Below, in pieces: positions 1 to 8,192 of a stretch of 64,000 bases of DNA. The DNA comes from Streptomyces corallincola (GTDB taxonomy: Bacteria > Actinomycetota > Actinomycetes > Streptomycetales > Streptomycetaceae). Position numbers and translations under genes: made by a program. Location of the stretch: the NCBI RefSeq assembly GCF_019104725.1, contig NZ_JAHRXF010000015.1:57306-121305 (forward strand). The letters run 5' to 3'. Under the pieces are notes generated by a model. It saw only the letters and a program-made list of their open reading frames with translations, ran no database searches and was not told the origin of the DNA. The stretch's first letter is position 1; every line of letters starts with the position of its first letter.

Positions 1-29
1 CGTCCGGGCGTGCGCCCGCCGGGCCGGGG

Positions 30-428
30 TCACGGCAGCACGGCGAGTCCGTCCAGTTCGACCAGCGCCTCGGTGTCCCAGAGCCGCGCGACCTCCACGA
101 CGGCCATCGCGGGGTAGTCCCGGCCCGCCAACCCGCGCCAGATGGCACCCAGTTCGCGGGCGTGGGCGCGGTAGGCGGCGAGGTCGGTGGTGTGGACGGT
201 GACACGGGCGAGGTCGGCGGGGGTGCCACCGCACGCGGTGAGCGCGGTGAGCAGGTTGCCGAGGGCGCGGGCGAACTGTTCCGGGAGGGCGGTGCCGGTG
301 ATCGTGCCGTCGTGGTCCAGCGCGGTCTGTCCGGCGAGCAGCACGATGCGGGTGCCGGTGGCGACGACGGCGTGCGAGAAGCCGGTGGGCGGGGAGAGGG
401 CGGGCGGGTTGACGCGGTCGGCGGTCAC
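30..428 (-). CDS. RidA (YjgF/UK114) family protein
   Basis: A 132-residue protein of normal length for the RidA/YjgF trimeric fold. GTG start at 428 overlaps the stop of the upstream acyl-CoA dehydrogenase by 4 bp (GTGA), so the two are translationally coupled. RidA proteins hydrolyse reactive enamine/imine intermediates. The family pattern is visible (VVATGTRIVLLAGQT, then ARVTVHTTDL, then VELDGLAVLP), but the position of the usual substrate-binding Arg before the last strands is Met (YPAMAVVEVARL). It therefore belongs to an Arg-less Rid subgroup whose activity is not established. Context suggests a role in the surrounding aryl-CoA degradation, where an enamine intermediate is expected; that role is inference. 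Confidence 0.85.
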   Translation of the reverse strand: MTADRVNPPALSPPTGFSHAVVATGTRIVLLAGQTALDHDGTITGTALPEQFARALGNLLTALTACGGTPADLARVTVHTTDLAAYRAHARELGAIWRGLAGRDYPAMAVVEVARLWDTEALVELDGLAVLP

Positions 429-1558
429 CGGGCCTCCTCGGCGTGACGGGCGTACAACCGCTTGGCGATGATGTCCAGTTGGACTTCGCTGGCGCCCTCG
501 TAGATGCGCGGGGCGCGGACCTCGCGGTAGAGGTGTTCGAGGAGGTGGCCGGTGCGCAGGGCGCGGGCGCCGTGCAGTTGGACGGCGCTGTCCACGACGT
601 ACTGCGCGGTCTCGGTGGCGAGGAGTTTGGCCATCGCGGCACGGCCGGGGACGCCGGGTCCGCCCGCGTCGTGGGCGGTGGCCGCCGCGTAGACGAGCAG
701 CCGGGCCGCCTCGGTGCGCAGCGCCATCTCCGCGACCCGGTGGGCGACGCTCTGGAGGGCGCTCAGCGGGCCGCCGAAGGCGTCGCGGCGGGCGGTGTGC
801 GCGACGGTGGCGTCCAGCGCGGCCTGGGCCATGCCGACCGCGAACGCGCCGACGCTGGGCCGGAACAGGTTCAGGGTGGTCATGGCGACGGCGAAGCCCT
901 GTCCCTCGGTGCCGAGCAGGTCGCCGGGGCCGACGGGGACGCCGTCGAAGTCGAGGGTGCCGATGGGGTGCGGGGAGAGCATCTCCAGGGCGGCGCCGGT
1001 GAGTCCGGGCCGGTCGGCGGGGACCAGGAAGGCGGTGACGCCGCGCGCGCCGGTGCCGGGCGCGGTGCGGGCGAACACGGTGTACAGGTCGGCCTCGGGC
1101 GCGTTGGAGATCCAGCACTTGGTGCCGGTGAGCCGCCAGCCGCCGTCCCGGTGGGGTACGGCGGCGAGCGCGAGGGAGGCGGCGTCGGACCCGGCGTCCG
1201 GCTCGCTCAGCGCGAACGCGGCGACCGCCGTGCCGTCGGCCACCGGGGGCAGGACGCGCGCCCGCTGGGCGGGGGTGCCGTACGCGTGCACGGGATGGGC
1301 GCCGAGGCCCTGGAGGGCGAGCGCGGTCTCGGCGCCGGTGCAGCACCGGGCCAGGGACTCGCGCATCAGGCACAGATCGAGCGCACCGGAGGTGAACAGC
1401 TTTTTCAGCAGACCGAGTCGGCCCAGTTCGGCGAGCAACGGCCGGTTGACGCGGCCGGGTTCGCCCTTCTCGGCGAGCGGGCGCAGCCGCTCGGCGGCCA
1501 GTCGGCGCAACTCGGCGCACCAGGCGGTCTGTTCGGCGTCGAGCGCGAACGCGGACAC
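425..1558 (-). CDS. acyl-CoA dehydrogenase
   Basis: 377 residues, the usual size. It oxidises acyl-CoA alpha/beta bonds with FAD. The family signatures are the FALSEPDAGSDA segment, the WISNAPEAD region, the helical C-terminal half and IYEGASEVQLDIIAKR near the C-terminus (residues ~355-370), the last containing the glutamate used as catalytic base in many members. GTG at 1558 is chosen because GGAGGGAGGA lies just upstream and homologues start near here; an upstream ATG at 1600 would add a poor-quality extension. It is first gene of a leftward unit with the RidA gene and diverges from the CoA ligase. In 2-aminobenzoyl-CoA catabolism such a dehydrogenase would act on the dearomatised ring; substrate is inference. 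Confidence 0.9.
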   Translation of the reverse strand: MSAFALDAEQTAWCAELRRLAAERLRPLAEKGEPGRVNRPLLAELGRLGLLKKLFTSGALDLCLMRESLARCCTGAETALALQGLGAHPVHAYGTPAQRARVLPPVADGTAVAAFALSEPDAGSDAASLALAAVPHRDGGWRLTGTKCWISNAPEADLYTVFARTAPGTGARGVTAFLVPADRPGLTGAALEMLSPHPIGTLDFDGVPVGPGDLLGTEGQGFAVAMTTLNLFRPSVGAFAVGMAQAALDATVAHTARRDAFGGPLSALQSVAHRVAEMALRTEAARLLVYAAATAHDAGGPGVPGRAAMAKLLATETAQYVVDSAVQLHGARALRTGHLLEHLYREVRAPRIYEGASEVQLDIIAKRLYARHAEEAR

Positions 1559-1604
1559 GGCCGTCCTCCCTCCGGGGCCGGACCCGGCGACCGCCCCCAC
1601 CCCG

Positions 1605-1634
1605 ACGTTATCGCGGAGCGTTGACTGCCGTCAC
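1605..1634 (-). promoter_or_regulatory. promoter of the acyl-CoA dehydrogenase/RidA unit
   Basis: On the minus strand a GTGACG -35 (1634-1629) and a TAACGT -10 (1610-1605) are separated by 18 bp, giving a leader of about 40 nt. The -35 lies inside the palindrome at 1621-1634. The enoyl-CoA hydratase promoter at 7436-7465 has the same hexamers (GTGACG, TAACTT), the same 18-bp spacing and the same palindrome position. Confidence 0.55.
1621..1634. promoter_or_regulatory. candidate PaaX-type operator, copy 1
   Basis: TTGACTGCCGTCAC, an inverted repeat TGAC-TGCC-GTCA, matches GTGACTGTCGTCAC at 7452-7465 in 12 of 14 positions including the spacer CTGYCG. It sits between the divergent ligase and acyl-CoA dehydrogenase genes. 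It covers the -35 of the leftward promoter, and its first six bases can serve as the -35 (TTGACT) of a rightward promoter whose -10 is TACGCT at 1643-1648. Repression by the local PaaX-like protein is inference. Confidence 0.5.
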
Positions 1635-1755
1635 CAACGCGATACGCTCGAACGCGCGTCACCGGCCGGAGGGGGAACCGGGCGCCGGAGGTCTCCCGCT
1701 CGCGCGCCGCCGCCCGTCCCGACATCCGTCACGGCCAGCAGGGGGCGAACCCGTC

Positions 1756-3348
1756 ATGCATGTCACGGCCCACCTCGACACCTTCGCGCGCGACCACCTC
1801 CCGCCGCCGGACGAGTGGCCGGACCTCTGCTTCGACCTGCCGGAACTCGCCTATCCACAGCGGCTGAACTGCGCGGCGGAACTCCTCGCGGACACCCCGC
1901 CGGACCGGCCCGCGTTCCGCACCCCGGACGGGGAGGTGTGGACGTACGGCGGGCTGCGGGAGCGGGTGGACCGGATCGCGCACGTGCTCACCGCCGGGCT
2001 GGGCGTCGTGCCCGGCAACCGGGTGCTGCTGCGTGGTCCGACCACCCCGTGGCTGGCCGCGTGCTGGCTGGCGGTGCTGAAGGCGGGCGCGGTCGCGGTG
2101 ACCGTGCTCGCGCAGGCCCGCCCGCGGGAACTGGCCACGGTGTGCCGACTGGCCCGCATCGGCCACGCGCTGTGCGACGCGCGGGTGCTGGACGGCCTGC
2201 TGAGGGCGGAGGTGCCGGGGCTGGCCGTCACCCCCTACGGCGGGGACACCCCGGACGACCTGCTGCGCCGCCCCGCGCCGGACACCCCGTTCCCGGCGGT
2301 GGCGACGGCCGCCGACGACGTGGCGCTCATCGCGTTCACCTCCGGCACCACCGGCCGCCCCAAGGGCTGCGTCCACTTCCACCGGGACGTGCTGGCCGTC
2401 GCGGACACCTTCTCCCGCCATGTGCTGCGCCCGGTGCCGGACGACCTGTTCGCGGGCAGCCCACCGCCGGGCTTCACCTTCGGCCTGGGCGGTCTGGTGG
2501 TGTTCCCGCTGCGGGCCGGAGCGTGCGCGCTGCTCCTCGAACAGGCTTCCCCGCGGCACCTGTTGGCGGCGGTCGCCGAGCACCGGGTGACGGTGCTGTT
2601 CACCGCGCCGACCGCGTACCGCACGATGCTGGAGACGCTGGACGGGTACGACGTGTCCTCGCTGCGGCGCTGCGTCTCGGCGGGCGAGAACCTCCCGGCG
2701 GACACCTGGCACGCCTGGCACGAGCGGACCGGGCTGCGGCTGATCAACGGCATCGGCACGACCGAGCTGCTGCACATCTTCCTCTCGGCGGCCGACGAGC
2801 GGGCACAGCCCGGTACGACGGGCGTTCCGGTGCCGGGCTGGCGGGCCCGGGTGCAGGACGCGGACGGCGCGCCGGTGCCGGACGGGGTGCCGGGGCTGCT
2901 CGCGGTGCGCGGCCCGGTCGGCTGCCGCTATCTCGCGGACCCCCGGCAGCGGGAGTACGTGCGGGACGGCTGGAACATCACCGGGGACACCTGTGTCCGC
3001 GCATCCGACGGGCGGTTCCGGTTCGTGGCCCGCGCCGACGACATGATCGTCTCGGCCGGGTACAACATCGCGGGCCCGGAGGTGGAGGACGCGCTGCTGC
3101 GCCATCCCGACGTGGCGGAGGCGGCGGTCGTCGGCCGCCCGGACGAACGGCGCGGGCAGGTCGCGGTGGCCTACACCGTGCTGCGGCCGGGCGCGCGCAC
3201 CGGCGAGGACGCGCTGCGGACCTTCCTCGCGGCCGAGCTGGCGCCCTACAAGTGCCCGCGCGTCTTCGTGTTCCTGGACGCGCTGCCGCGCACGGCGACC
3301 GGAAAGCTCCGGCGGTTCCTGCTGCGGAGCGAGGGTGACCAGCGGTGA
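1756..3348 (+). CDS. aryl-CoA ligase (benzoate / 2-aminobenzoate-CoA ligase-like)
   Basis: A 530-residue ANL-superfamily AMP-forming ligase that activates a carboxylic acid to its CoA thioester. Visible signatures: phosphate loop TSGTTGRPKG at residues ~195-204, the A5 region INGIGTTELLHIF, the A7-like GWNITGDT at ~405, the hinge RADDMIVSAGYNI, and catalytic Lys in RTATGKLRR near the C-terminus. The HFHRD segment and PPGFTFGLGGLV resemble benzoate- and 2-aminobenzoate-CoA ligases. ATG at 1756 is preferred over upstream in-frame codons because homology begins here. It diverges from the dehydrogenase and is followed by the PaaX-like gene. The fused monooxygenase nearby favours 2-aminobenzoate as substrate, but salicylate or benzoate cannot be excluded. 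Confidence 0.88.
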   Translation: MHVTAHLDTFARDHLPPPDEWPDLCFDLPELAYPQRLNCAAELLADTPPDRPAFRTPDGEVWTYGGLRERVDRIAHVLTAGLGVVPGNRVLLRGPTTPWLAACWLAVLKAGAVAVTVLAQARPRELATVCRLARIGHALCDARVLDGLLRAEVPGLAVTPYGGDTPDDLLRRPAPDTPFPAVATAADDVALIAFTSGTTGRPKGCVHFHRDVLAVADTFSRHVLRPVPDDLFAGSPPPGFTFGLGGLVVFPLRAGACALLLEQASPRHLLAAVAEHRVTVLFTAPTAYRTMLETLDGYDVSSLRRCVSAGENLPADTWHAWHERTGLRLINGIGTTELLHIFLSAADERAQPGTTGVPVPGWRARVQDADGAPVPDGVPGLLAVRGPVGCRYLADPRQREYVRDGWNITGDTCVRASDGRFRFVARADDMIVSAGYNIAGPEVEDALLRHPDVAEAAVVGRPDERRGQVAVAYTVLRPGARTGEDALRTFLAAELAPYKCPRVFVFLDALPRTATGKLRRFLLRSEGDQR

Positions 3349-3375
3349 CGGTGCCGGGCAGTCGTATCGACGGCC

Positions 3376-3381
3376 TAAAAT
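3376..3381 (+). promoter_or_regulatory. -10 element of a leaderless paaX-like transcript
   Basis: TAAAAT ends 7 nt before GTG at 3389, the spacing expected when transcription begins at or next to the start codon. No Shine-Dalgarno sequence precedes that GTG. No convincing -35 is seen. Confidence 0.5.
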
Positions 3382-3388
3382 GATCAAC

Positions 3389-4207
3389 GTGTCCGAGCAG
3401 CACGCCCCCAGGTCCCTCATCGTCACGCTGTACGGCGCGTACGGCCGCTCCGCCCCCGGTCCGGTACCGGTCGCGGAGCTGATCCGGCTGCTGGCCGCCG
3501 TCGGGGTGGACGCGCCGTCCGTACGGTCCTCGGTGTCCCGGCTGAAACGCCGGGGCCTGCTGCTGCCCGCCCGCACCGCGGCGGGCGCGGCCGGGTACGA
3601 ACTCTCGGCCGAGGCACGGGAGTTGTTGGAGGACGGCGACCGGCGCATCTATCCGTCCGGCGCGCCGGAGGACGTGGGCTGGGTGTTGGCGGTGTTCTCG
3701 GTCCCGGAGTCGGAGCGGAACAAGCGGCATGTGCTGCGCTCCCGGCTGTCCGCGCTGGGCTTCGGCACGGCGGCGCCCGGCGTGTGGATCGCCCCGGCGC
3801 GGCTGTACGAAGAGGCCCGGCACACGCTGTGCCGACTGAAGCTGGACGCCTACGTGGACTTCTTCCGGGGCGAGCACCTGGGTTTCGCGGCCACCGCCGA
3901 GGCGGTGGCCCGCTGGTGGGACCTGGCGGCCGTCGCCCGGGAGCACGAGGACTTCCTCGCCGCGCACGCGCCCGTGCTGGAGGCGTGGGAGCGGCGCCCG
4001 GACACCCCGCCCGAGGACGCCTACCGCGACTATCTCCTCGCGCTGGACTCCTGGCGCCGACTGCCGTACGCCGACCCCGGTCTGCCCGGGCGGCTGCTCC
4101 CGGCGGACTGGCCGGGCGCGCGCTCGGCACAGGTGTTCCGGGCGCTGCACGAGCGGCTGCGGGACGCGGGGGCCCGGTTCGTGACCCCGCGCCCGCCGGG
4201 CTCGTAA
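3389..4207 (+). CDS. PaaX family transcriptional regulator
   Basis: 272 residues. PaaX proteins are repressors that respond to aryl-CoA thioesters. The N-terminal winged helix (residues ~1-80) contains SLIVTLYGAYGR and VRSSVSRLKRRGLL as recognition region. The middle domain carries the family segment WVLAVFSVPESERNKRHVLRSRLSALGFG, and the PaaX C-domain ends with DSWRRLPYADPGLPGRLLPADWPG. The start is GTG 3389, placed correctly for a leaderless message from TAAAAT; ATG 3380 lies inside that -10 and is less likely. It lies inside the catabolic cluster, so the likely ligand is the CoA ester made by the neighbouring ligase and likely targets are the matched palindromes at 1621 and 7452. Confidence 0.9.
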   Translation: MSEQHAPRSLIVTLYGAYGRSAPGPVPVAELIRLLAAVGVDAPSVRSSVSRLKRRGLLLPARTAAGAAGYELSAEARELLEDGDRRIYPSGAPEDVGWVLAVFSVPESERNKRHVLRSRLSALGFGTAAPGVWIAPARLYEEARHTLCRLKLDAYVDFFRGEHLGFAATAEAVARWWDLAAVAREHEDFLAAHAPVLEAWERRPDTPPEDAYRDYLLALDSWRRLPYADPGLPGRLLPADWPGARSAQVFRALHERLRDAGARFVTPRPPGS

Positions 4208-4237
4208 CCCCGGAGGACTCGGGTTTCGCGGCCCGGG

Positions 4238-4267
4238 GCCACCGGGACCGTCCGGCCCTCCGGTGGC
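4238..4267. terminator. candidate bidirectional terminator
   Basis: An 8-bp perfect stem (GCCACCGG / CCGGTGGC) with a 14-nt loop lies between the convergent paaX-like and monooxygenase/reductase genes. There is no T-run, as is usual in this GC range. Confidence 0.45.
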
Positions 4268-6565
4268 TCAGCTCCTGAGCGGCACACGGGGCCCGGGGGT
4301 GTCCGTGCGGCCGGTGCGGGGGCGCCTGCTGCCCGCGCGGTACGGGTCCGGCCATACGGCGCCCGGCCCCTCGTAGCCCTGCTCGGCGGCGGCGTGCAGG
4401 GTCCAGTTCGGGTCGTACAGATGCGGGCGGGCCAGGGCGCACAGATCCGTGCGCCCGGCCAGGATCAGGGAGTTGACGTCGTCCCAGGAGGAGATCGCGC
4501 CGACCGCGACGACCGGGACGCGTACCTCCTGGCGGATGCGTTCGGCGAACGGCACCTGGTACGACCGTCCGAACGCGGGCCGTTCCGCGGAGACGACCTG
4601 GCCGGTGGAGACGTCGAGGGCGTCGGCGCCGTGCGCGGCGAAGGCGCGGGCGATCTCCACGGCGTCGTCGGCGGTGTTCCCGCCCTCGGCCCAGTCGGTG
4701 GCGGAGATCCGTACGGTCAGCGGGCGTTCCTCCGGCCAGACCGCGCGGACGGTGTCGAAGACCTCCAGCGGGAACCGCAGCCGCCGCTCCGGTGTGCCGC
4801 CGTAGGCGTCGGTGCGGAGGTTGGTGAGCGGGGAGAGGAACCCGGACAGCAAGTAGCCGTGCGCGCAGTGGAGTTCGAGCAGATCGAATCCGGCGCGGGC
4901 GGCCCGTAGCGCGGCCTGCCTGAACTGGTCGCGGATGTCCGTGAGTTGAGCGCGGGAGAGTTCGCGGGGCAGCTGTCCGCCGGGCCGGTAGGGCAGCGCG
5001 GAGGCGGCGGCCAGTTGCCAGTTGCCCTCGGGCAGCGGTTCGTCCATGCCCTCCCACATGCGCCGGGTGGAGCCCTTGCGGCCGGAGTGCCCGAGCTGCA
5101 CGCCGATGGCCGTACCGGGGGCGCTGCGGTGCACGAAGTCGGTGACCCGCCGCCACGCCTCGGCCTGCCGTCCGGTCCACAGTCCGGTGCAGCCGGGGGT
5201 GATGCGGCCCCGCTCGCTGACGCACACCATCTCCGTCATCACCAGCCCGGCCCCGCCGAGCGCGCGGGCGCCGAGGTGCACGAGGTGGAAGTCGCCGGGC
5301 AGGCCGTCGGTGGCGGAGTACAGGTCGGTGGGCGAGACGACGACCCGGTTGCGCAGGGTCAGGCCGCGCAGCCGGAACGGGGTGAACATGGGCGGGGTGC
5401 CGGGCGGGCAGCCGAACTCCCGCTCCACGGCGTCGGTGAAGGCGGGGTCGCGCAGCCGGAGACCGTCGTGGGTGACCCGGCGGCTGCGGGTGAGCAGCCC
5501 GAACGCGAACCTGCGCGGCGGCTGGTCCACCCGGCGGGCCAGCTCCTCGAACCACTCCAGGCTGGCCCGCGCGGCCCGCTGGGTGGAGGCGACGACCGGC
5601 CCGCGTTCCGCCTCGTACGCGGTCAACGCATCGGCGGTGGAGGGGTGTTCGCGCAGCCGGGCGGTGAGTGCGACGGCGTCCTCGACGGCGAGCCGGGTGC
5701 CGGAGCCGATGGAGAAGTGCGCGGTGTGCGCCGCGTCCCCGAGCAGGACGACGTTGCCGTGCGACCAGCGCGCGCAGGTCACCGTGCGGAACGTCCGCCA
5801 GTGGGGGTCACGGGTGCGCAGCGGGCGTCCGCCGAGCGCGTCCGCGAAGATCTTGGCGCACCGCTCGGCGGACTCCCGCTCCCCGGCGCGGTCGAACCCG
5901 GCGGCCCGCCAGACCTCCTCGCGCATCTCGACGATCACGGTGGAGGCGTCCGCGCGGTAGGGGTAGCCGTGCAGCTGCATCACCCCGTGCTCGGTCTCCG
6001 CGATCTCGAAGCGGAACGCGTCGAGGGCGAAGTCCGCGGCCATCCAGACGTACCGGCACCGGTGCTGCTCGGTCCGGGACCGGAACACCTCCGCGTACGC
6101 CTCGCGGGTCGCGCTGCCCGCGCCGTCGGCCGCTATCACGAGGTCGTGCCCGGCGGCCAGCCGGTCGGCGTCCGGGGCCCGGTCACCGAAGCGCAGCCCG
6201 ACCCCCAGGGAACGGCACCGCTCGTGCAGGATCTCCAGCAGCCGCCGCCTGCCGAGCGCGGCGAACCCGTGTCCCCCGGACCGCAGCCGCACCCCCCGGT
6301 GCACGATGTCGATGGCGTCCCAGCGCACGAGGTCCCGGCCCAGGGCCGCGTACACGACCGGGTCGGCGTGCTCGATCCCGCCGAGCGTCCCGTCGGAGAG
6401 CACCACCCCGAACCCGAACGTCTCCGCGGCCGGGTTCCGCTCCCACACGGTGACGCTCCGGGCCGGGTCGAGCCGCTTGAGCAGCGCGGCGGCGTAGAGC
6501 CCACCGGGACCGCCGCCGATCACGGCGACACTCCGGGCGGGGCCGTCGGGCGCCCGCCCGGTCAC
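4268..6565 (-). CDS. bifunctional FAD monooxygenase / old-yellow-enzyme fusion (2-aminobenzoyl-CoA monooxygenase/reductase-like)
   Basis: A 765-residue two-domain flavoenzyme. The N-terminal half (~1-380) is a salicylate-hydroxylase-type monooxygenase with GGGPGGLYAA (dinucleotide fold), VIAADGAGSATR and the FAD motif VVLLGDAAHTAHFSIGSG. The C-terminal half (~390-740) is an OYE TIM barrel with QLGHSGRKGS and HCAHGYLLSGFLSPLTN. This fusion is known from 2-aminobenzoyl-CoA monooxygenase/reductase of Azoarcus evansii, which hydroxylates and dearomatises the ring; database entries often call it salicylyl-CoA 5-hydroxylase/oxidoreductase. GTG start at 6565 overlaps the hydratase stop by 4 bp, so it is coupled to that gene. 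CoA-thioester specificity is supported by the linked ligase. Confidence 0.88.
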   Translation of the reverse strand: MTGRAPDGPARSVAVIGGGPGGLYAAALLKRLDPARSVTVWERNPAAETFGFGVVLSDGTLGGIEHADPVVYAALGRDLVRWDAIDIVHRGVRLRSGGHGFAALGRRRLLEILHERCRSLGVGLRFGDRAPDADRLAAGHDLVIAADGAGSATREAYAEVFRSRTEQHRCRYVWMAADFALDAFRFEIAETEHGVMQLHGYPYRADASTVIVEMREEVWRAAGFDRAGERESAERCAKIFADALGGRPLRTRDPHWRTFRTVTCARWSHGNVVLLGDAAHTAHFSIGSGTRLAVEDAVALTARLREHPSTADALTAYEAERGPVVASTQRAARASLEWFEELARRVDQPPRRFAFGLLTRSRRVTHDGLRLRDPAFTDAVEREFGCPPGTPPMFTPFRLRGLTLRNRVVVSPTDLYSATDGLPGDFHLVHLGARALGGAGLVMTEMVCVSERGRITPGCTGLWTGRQAEAWRRVTDFVHRSAPGTAIGVQLGHSGRKGSTRRMWEGMDEPLPEGNWQLAAASALPYRPGGQLPRELSRAQLTDIRDQFRQAALRAARAGFDLLELHCAHGYLLSGFLSPLTNLRTDAYGGTPERRLRFPLEVFDTVRAVWPEERPLTVRISATDWAEGGNTADDAVEIARAFAAHGADALDVSTGQVVSAERPAFGRSYQVPFAERIRQEVRVPVVAVGAISSWDDVNSLILAGRTDLCALARPHLYDPNWTLHAAAEQGYEGPGAVWPDPYRAGSRRPRTGRTDTPGPRVPLRS

Positions 6566-7377
6566 TTCGGGGCCCGCTTCCCGGTGAAGGCCGCGTGGAA
6601 CTCGGCGTAGTCCTCGCCGGTCATCAGCAGGGCCTGGGTGGCGGCGTCGAGTTCGACGGCGGCGGCGAGCGGCATGTCGAGTTCGGCGGTGAGCAGGGCC
6701 TTGGTCCGGGCGTGGGCGAGGGCGGGGCCGTCGGCGAGGCGGCGGGCCAGGGCGTGGGCGCGTTCGTCGGCGCGGCCCTCGTCGGTGACCTCGCCGAGCA
6801 GGCCGATCCGCTCGGCCTCGGCGGCGCCGACCGGTTCGCCCAGCATCAGCAGCCGGGTGGCATGGCCGAGCCCGACCACACGGGGCAGCAGATAGGCGGC
6901 GCCCATGTCACCGCCGGAGAGGCCGACGCGGGTGAAGAGGAACGCGAACCGGGTGGTGGGGTCCGCGATCCGGAAGTCCGCCGCGAGCGCGAGGACGGCA
7001 CCGGCACCGGCGGCCACCCCGTGCAGGGCGGCGACCACCGGGAACGGGCACTCCCGCAGCGCCCGGACGACCTGCCCGGTCATCCGGTTGAAGTCGAGCA
7101 GCGCGGCGGTGTCCAGGGCCAGCGTGGCACCGATGATCTCGTCCACGTCCCCGCCGGAGCAGAACCCGCGCCCCTCCCCGGCCAGCACCAGCGCGCGCAC
7201 CGCCCGCTCACGGGACAGCTCCGCGAGCAGGTCCCGCAGGTCGGCGTAGGCGCCGAAGGTGAGCGCGTTGAGCTTGGCGGGGCGGGCGAGGGTGACGGTG
7301 GCGACCCCGTCCTCGACGCGCACCCGCAGATGCTCCCAGTCGGGGGTGCGGGCGGCGGAGCCGGTGAAGGGACTCAT
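6562..7377 (-). CDS. enoyl-CoA hydratase/isomerase family protein
   Basis: 271 residues, crotonase fold. GEGRGFCSGGDVDEI and LHGVAAGAGAVLALAADFRIA are the two CoA-binding/oxyanion-hole segments. The first conserved Glu region is altered (FTRVGLSGGDMGAAYLLPRVVG), so hydratase, isomerase or ring-hydrolase activity cannot be told apart by eye. ATG at 7377 follows a GGAGGT ribosome-binding site. It is first gene of the leftward unit that continues into the monooxygenase/reductase fusion, and acts presumably on the dearomatised ring CoA ester. Confidence 0.88.
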   Translation of the reverse strand: MSPFTGSAARTPDWEHLRVRVEDGVATVTLARPAKLNALTFGAYADLRDLLAELSRERAVRALVLAGEGRGFCSGGDVDEIIGATLALDTAALLDFNRMTGQVVRALRECPFPVVAALHGVAAGAGAVLALAADFRIADPTTRFAFLFTRVGLSGGDMGAAYLLPRVVGLGHATRLLMLGEPVGAAEAERIGLLGEVTDEGRADERAHALARRLADGPALAHARTKALLTAELDMPLAAAVELDAATQALLMTGEDYAEFHAAFTGKRAPK

Positions 7378-7742
7378 GGCGTGCGGACCTCCTCGGGCGA
7401 CGGTGCCTCACGGAGCGCGACGGTGCGCCATCCAGAAGTTAACACGCGTTTGTGACTGTCGTCACGAGTGCGCGACAGACCGTACGCCCGCCGCACCGCC
7501 GCCGCACCGCCATGACAGCGCCGCCGGGCAGCCGCCGTACGACCCCCGGCGCCGCTCCGGCCGGGTCACATGTGTCACAGCACGGCGACGGACGGGTCAC
7601 AGCGCGATCCGGGGTGCGGAGCCGGTCGTACTGGTGGGTAGGCACGGGCTGCCGGGGCCGTCCGCACCGGCCGGTGCCCATAGGCGGCCTTCACGGCCGG
7701 GCCCGTACCATTCCCCTAGCCGAAAGCAGGGCAGCCTGCTCC
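7378..7742. other. 365-bp divergent intergenic region
   Basis: Holds the hydratase promoter and palindrome at 7436-7465. Farther right, on the minus strand, there are two direct TGTGAC copies separated by ACA, around 7566-7577. The last ~60 bp before the ATP-binding protein gene contain TACCAT (a possible -10). No coding signal was seen. Confidence 0.5.
7436..7465 (-). promoter_or_regulatory. promoter plus operator copy 2 of the hydratase/monooxygenase unit
   Basis: Minus-strand GTGACG (7465-7460), 18 bp, then TAACTT (7441-7436). The -35 is inside GTGACTGTCGTCAC (7452-7465), a perfect 5-bp inverted repeat with a 4-bp spacer. Extended by one base it reads TGTGA-N6-TCAC, so it also resembles a CRP-family site. 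The identical architecture at 1605-1634 argues for a shared pathway-specific regulator. Confidence 0.55.
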
Positions 7743-8192
7743 ATGAACGGAATCACCGTGCACGATCACCCCGTCGAACCGGCCTCCTGGCGCATCGCCC
7801 TGCCGCACACCGCCGCCGCGGTGCCGGTGGCGCGCGCGCTGGTCCGGTCGGCGCTCGCCGAGGTGGGACACACGGCGGACCGCGACACCGCCGAGCTGCT
7901 GACGGCGGAACTCGTCGCCAACGCGGTGGAGCACACCGCCGGGCGCGGTCCGATAGAGCTGGTGGTCGAGGTGCGGGCGACCGGCTGCCAGGTCGAGGTG
8001 CACGACCCGGACCCGTCGCCGCCCGGCCATCTGACCCGCCCGGTGATCGAGACGCCGGACGTGTGGCAGGAGGGCGGGCGGGGCCTGCTGCTGATCCGCT
8101 CCCTCAGTTCGTCCTGCGGTCACCGCCCCACCCCGTCGGGCAAGGCGGTGTGGTTCACCCTTCCCGCGCTGCCGGTGCGGCGCCGGGCGTGA
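7743..8192 (+). CDS. ATP-binding protein, anti-sigma-factor kinase-like (HATPase_c_2)
   Basis: 149 residues, small single-domain GHKL ATPase as found in large numbers in Streptomyces. The N box is LLTAELVANAVEH, the G1-like motif is VEVHDPDPSPP, and the G2-like motif is EGGRGLLLIRSLS. Proteins of this type resemble SpoIIAB/RsbW but most have no proven kinase activity. ATG at 7743 is preceded by only a weak ribosome-binding site. The gene converges with and overlaps the 3' end of the permease gene by 38 bp. No partner anti-anti-sigma or sigma gene is adjacent. Confidence 0.85.
   Translation: MNGITVHDHPVEPASWRIALPHTAAAVPVARALVRSALAEVGHTADRDTAELLTAELVANAVEHTAGRGPIELVVEVRATGCQVEVHDPDPSPPGHLTRPVIETPDVWQEGGRGLLLIRSLSSSCGHRPTPSGKAVWFTLPALPVRRRA

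Noticed and set aside
7451..7465. Reading the hydratase operator simply as a CRP site (TGTGA-N6-TCAC)
   Set aside because: Possible, but the matching copy at 1621 shares the spacer sequence and promoter geometry, which fits a pathway-specific regulator better.
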